Shown here piece after piece: positions 60,655 through 64,000 of a DNA stretch of 64,000 bases (within the stretch, counting starts at the first letter, position 1; each line of letters opens with the position of its first letter). The notes under the pieces were generated by a model that saw only the letters and a program-made list of their open reading frames with translations, had not been told where the DNA came from and searched no databases. The DNA is taken from NCBI RefSeq assembly GCF_033958435.1, contig NC_134138.1:187337298-187401297 (forward strand), in the 5' to 3' direction. This stretch comes from Carettochelys insculpta (lineage: Eukaryota > Chordata > Testudines > Carettochelyidae). The translations under genes were made by a program, and so were the position numbers.

Positions 60655-60872
60655 GTTTCCCTGACTTGGGCATGCCACAGTCTGAGCCTTTTAAGGCATG
60701 GGAGGACTCTGAGAAGCCCATGCCCAAGGGTGATCCTCATTCTTCCTGCTTCAAGTGCCTCAGTGAGGACCATCAAACAGATAAGTGCACTATTTGCAGG
60801 AAATTTTGGCCTCACATTAAGGCGAAAGACTTGCTTGAAGCTTCTACTCATGGAGGCAGCACTCTGTCTTAA
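60655..60872 (+). pseudogene. DIRS gag zinc-motif fragment (element B)
   Basis: An open stretch ending at 60872 with CFKCLSEDHQTDKCTICRKF, a Cys/His cluster typical of DIRS gag, preceded by an acidic segment. The frame stops 50 codons later. Confidence 0.6.
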
Positions 60873-61239
60873 ATCCACACAGGAGCAGGCCCCGGTTGTG
60901 GGAGTGAGCCATGTCGTGGCCTCTGGGAACTTCTCCCTGCTGACTGCCATCAGGAGTTCACCAACCTGGTCAAGGTGACTCAACTCTCTGGGGAGCCATA
61001 TCCCTCCACCCCAGATAGTATCCTTTTAGTCCACAGGCCACGCCTATTCTGGTCAGCCCACTCAGGACTTGTCCAGTGCAGAGTCTGTAATCACTGATGG
61101 CTCCAGCCTCACTCCATCTGGGGCCAAGGCCAGAGTCAGGGAGGCCCTAAGCAACTCCTGGGTTCTAGCCTCGGATTTTGAGGGTGCACCTGAGGGTAGA
61201 GCATCAGTTCCCGAGCTAAATCCTTTCCCTTTTGGCAGC

Positions 61240-61435
61240 CACTTGTCCTGCTTCTACCATGCCTGGGCCCACCGTACGTCAGACCTCTGGGTCCTAAGCA
61301 TGGTGGTGATGAGGGAAGGGGATAAATCAGTTTTCAGAAACACTGTGGTAGGGAGGCTCCTGAAGGGCCTGAGCAAGTTCTACCCTCCAGTCAAGGACCT
61401 GATTCCTCTCTGGGATCTGAATCTATTTCTTCTTC
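61240..61435 (+). pseudogene. DIRS pol remnant with tyrosine-recombinase N-terminal block (element B)
   Basis: The frame reads AWAHRTSDLWVLSMV, as before DIRS RT. About 40 codons later it reads GRLLKGLSKFYPPVKDLIPL, then WDLNLFL, as at the start of the DIRS tyrosine recombinase. The middle of pol is missing. Confidence 0.5.
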
Positions 61436-64000
61436 TTCAAGTGGTCCCCGTGGGTGCTCCACAATAGGTGTCGGGCTCGCCCGGCGCCGCAGATCGGAAA
61501 TCTTCCGGCAGTTTCTCCTGGATCGCGCATGTGCCGGCGCGCGCCTCCCCCCTGCGCGCCCCCGGCCGTGTGCGCAATCCGGTCCCCACCAGTTCCTTCT
61601 CAACTGCCATCGGCTGCAGACGGAATCCACTCAGGCTAAGGCCGGAGTCAGATTACTTCGTGGGTTTTTTTTCCACGTGTAATTTGTTGTTTCGGTTATT
61701 AAACAAAAAAAAAAAAAAAAAAAGAGAGGAGTGGAGCAGAGAAGAGAAGAGCAGACGTGAAGGCCATTTAGGCCACCCGCTGCCCCGCAGGCCGGTGATC
61801 ACTATTTGGGGTGGAAAGCCATGGATTAAGTGCTAAGTACCCTATTAACAATAAAGGACTCACCGCAATGGCTTCTTCAGGTTTTAAAAAGCGGGAGTCA
61901 TGCTGTGAAGCTATGCTGGCCTCCGTGGGGCATAGCGAAGGCATCCGACACCTGGGGGAATCGCACGTTACCCAGAAGTGTTCTCACTGTGCTAAGCTCA
62001 CAGCAAGGGCCAGGAAGGACAGAGCGATGAGGCGTAAAATGCTCTTGTTGATAAGGCTTTCCAGCTGGACTTGCCGGAGAAGCCTCACCCAGAAGGGCCC
62101 TCTGGGTTGCATAAGAGGAGGGCAGCTTTTCTCTCTGACCCCCTCAGCGCAGAAACAGAGGAAACTCTCCCTGGCTCGATCCTTGCCGTGCGTTTGCAGC
62201 GAGCAGGACGAGTGGAGCACACAGCCACCAGCTGCATACTCAGGCAGGCGGCAGCACAGCAGCGCACGTGGCAGAGGCTGAGCCTCCGATTATTCAACAG
62301 CCGGCACGCATGGCACCTAGAGCGTGAGCCAGGCAAGCGCCGGAACTGGCGGCACAGACCCCCGCGGCACCAGCGGTGCAGGGCTGCCAGGCACGGAGCC
62401 TGCAGGCACCTGAGGGGGATACCCGCGCGGCACCGCAGCTGACGGTGCCGAGCGCGGCGCTGACAGCGGGGCCGAGATCCCTGGCACAGAAGGGGGCGGT
62501 GCCGGCCCCGCAGCGGAGGGGCAAGGCAACATCAAAAACCCGGCACCGCAGTCCATCTCTGGACAGGGCTGCGCTGCTGTTAGCACCAAGCCCTCCCCCT
62601 GTGATACACACGCCACACCAAAGGCCTGTGTCTCCACTGGCCCATCTGGGGAGGCGGCGGGGGGGAACCTCCTTCTCCGTTCCTCCAACCAATGTCACCA
62701 TGGCTTGGGCCACCTTCACCATTCCTGGGATTGGATCCCCTGGCGTAGTATCACAAGCTAGTTTCACCTCTGTGTCGTCGCGGAGGTCTCGCTCTCCCAG
62801 ACATCGGGGGTACACACCCCGCGAGTGGTCTAGGTCTCCATCCCCAGACCCTTGCCCGTGCTGCCATGGTCGTCCTTATCAGGCTGGCCACAGACAAACC
62901 ACAGGCCTACACCCAGGGGTAGGTTCCCCCCCCACCGCCCCGGCCGCTCAATACCCCCATGGGCACTCCCGATCAAGGACGGAAACACAGTTGTCTAAAG
63001 GGGAGTTAATTTTAGAACCCCGAGACTTTCCTTCACGATCCTCCGGCGAGCAAGTGTATCATCGACCGCAGGAACCGAGGGTTCAAGGGAGGTTTACCTT
63101 AGTGGTTCCTCCTCATCCTCCCCAGATGAGGCCATGGCCCCCGGGTACGTCTCTCCCCCGGATGACTTTAAACAGGTTCAGGGGCCATTTAGAAGGGTGG
63201 CTTTCATGCAAGACATTCAAACGGCAGAGGTGCAGGGGAAACATCACAAACTCCTGAAAAATTTGAGACCCCTGGCTTCATCCAAAATTGCTATTCTGCT
63301 GGACGAAGCCATTCTGGAGTCAGCCACTACTATATGGCAGACTCCGGCCTCTGTTCCGCCTACAAACAAGAGAGCGGATAAGAAATACTTCATCCCGGCA
63401 AAGGGCATGGAGTTCCTCTTCAGTCACCCACAACCAAATTCTTTGGTGGTGGTGGTCGAGTCGTCCCAGCAGAGGTCAAAGGCTTCTCAGTACAAATCGG
63501 GGGATCGGACAAAGATGCTAAGAAGCTAGAGCTGTTTGGCAGGAAGATATATTCCTCTCCTATCCTGCTATTGAGAATGGCAAATTATGGGCACACCTAG
63601 CAAACCATAATTTTGATAATTACTCCGGGCTTACTCCCCTCATGGATTCACTTCCGGAAGATAAAAAGCCGGTGTTTAAAGGCGATGGTTCAAGAGGGCT
63701 ACGCAGCATCGCGGACGGGAGTCCAGATTGCCCTGGATGTGCCAGACACGGCGGCACGTTCAACGGCTACAGCAGTGGTCATGCATAGAGAATCCTGGCC
63801 CCAGACGTCGGGTATCTCGAGGGACCTACAGGCGAAGATCGTGGACCTTCCCTTTGATACACAAAAGCTGTTTGCGGACTCAACCGACTCGGTCCCTCAC
63901 CCCAGTAAGGACTCAAGAGCTACACTTAGAACCTCGGGCATTTATACTCCCCCATACAGGAGGGAAAACTTTTACCCTCAGCAAAGACGCTACGCTTTCA
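61436..64000 (+). mobile_element. DIRS-type retrotransposon C (runs off the window)
   Basis: Left terminal repeat 61436-61700 (gtggtccccgtgggtgctcc..gtccccaccagttcc), aligned with element A at 34190-34400. Then come an A19 run (61705-61723), gag from about 61868 and a gag core to the right edge. Pol lies beyond the window. It is younger looking than element A, with far fewer stops, but still with frame changes near 63125 and 63507. Confidence 0.85.
61868..64000 (+). pseudogene. DIRS gag (element C), frame-shifted and partial
   Basis: Starts MASSGFKKRESCCEAML with a KCSHCAKLTARARKDR zinc-like motif. An Arg/Ser/Pro-rich middle follows (RSRSPRHRGYTPREWSRSPS near 62785), then the core blocks PPDDFKQVQGPFRRVA, LLKNLRPLASSKI, IWQTPASVPPTNK and KKYFIPAKGMEFLFSHPQPN. 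Further on are ATAVVMHRESW and DLPFDTQKLFADSTDSVPH. The reading frame changes at least three times (after 62281, near 63125, near 63507), so this copy cannot make an intact protein. Every block has a counterpart in element A. Confidence 0.82.

Larger units (their letters stand above)
59705..61435 (+). mobile_element. DIRS-type element B, rearranged and split by two MITEs
   Basis: Begins with a DIRS-type terminal string ttctttgagtgattgctc..gtgcattccag (59708-59740), continues to 59837, and resumes at 60271 (tatagcc-less run to ctcagttccttcttcc, ending 60317). A gag zinc-motif fragment follows at 60655-60872. At 61240-61430 comes a mixture of an RT-side string (TSDLWVLSMV) and a recombinase-side string (LLKGLSKFYPPVKDLIPLWD). 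That mixture implies a large internal deletion. Element C begins right after it. Confidence 0.6.

Noticed and set aside
62294..62815. A 173-codon minus-strand frame
   Set aside because: Antisense to the GC-rich Arg/Ser/Pro-rich middle of DIRS gag; a shadow of that frame.
1..64000. Search for CRISPR arrays, bacterial operons, rRNA or tRNA genes
   Set aside because: Spliced gene and vertebrate repeats exclude a bacterial source. I found no regular short direct repeats, no rRNA, and no cloverleaf sequence with both A and B boxes that I could defend.

Overview
This is vertebrate nuclear DNA: intron-rich, AT-rich outside one CpG island, and full of interspersed repeats. The repeats point to a reptile, most likely a cryptodiran turtle. 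They include several CR1 LINEs, DIRS-type retrotransposons, a Gmr1-like Gypsy element, fold-back MITEs with ends like ggctgtgtctacact, hAT copies, and short retroposons built around a CTTCTTCAGACC/AAGCTTTC core. A soft-shelled turtle (Trionychidae) is my best guess from the MITE and retroposon types. That is recollection, not a search result.

One host gene fills almost the whole window. It is the 5' part of DPY19L1, the ER protein C-mannosyltransferase, on the + strand. Thirteen coding exons (3299-59163) can be joined by eye. Their phases all agree, and together they encode 420 residues with no stop. The gene starts in a CpG island (about 2850-3760) and runs off the right edge, with roughly the last third of the protein missing. 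Exon 3 is only 25 nt, exon 6 uses a GC donor, and intron 7 is 19.9 kb.

Layout: 1-2850 is upstream DNA with one hAT copy. 2850-3760 is the CpG-island promoter and exon 1. 3.5-18.5 kb holds exons 2-7 with MITEs, a nested CR1, a nearly complete CR1 3' half and a hAT element. 18.5-38.4 kb is the giant intron 7, with MITEs, hAT elements, palindromic retroposons, a second large CR1 (25.3-27.1 kb), an old CR1 (31.6-33.3 kb) and a DIRS element (34.2-38.0 kb). 38.4-53.1 kb holds exons 8-12 with more repeats. 53.1-59.1 kb (intron 12) holds a CR1 piece fused to an antisense Gmr1-like Gypsy element that is itself split by a retroposon. 59.1 kb to the end is exon 13 and then a stack of DIRS elements and MITEs.

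The most notable content is the Gypsy element. Its order is gag-protease-integrase-RT, with integrase before RT, and its gag carries a SCAN-like segment. Other points of interest are the palindromic retroposons with clean 10-13 bp target duplications, the microexon and GC-AG intron in DPY19L1, nested DIRS elements sharing a gag core, and a possible divergent minus-strand transcript at the DPY19L1 promoter. All large transposon reading frames here are broken. Only DPY19L1 looks like a working protein gene.
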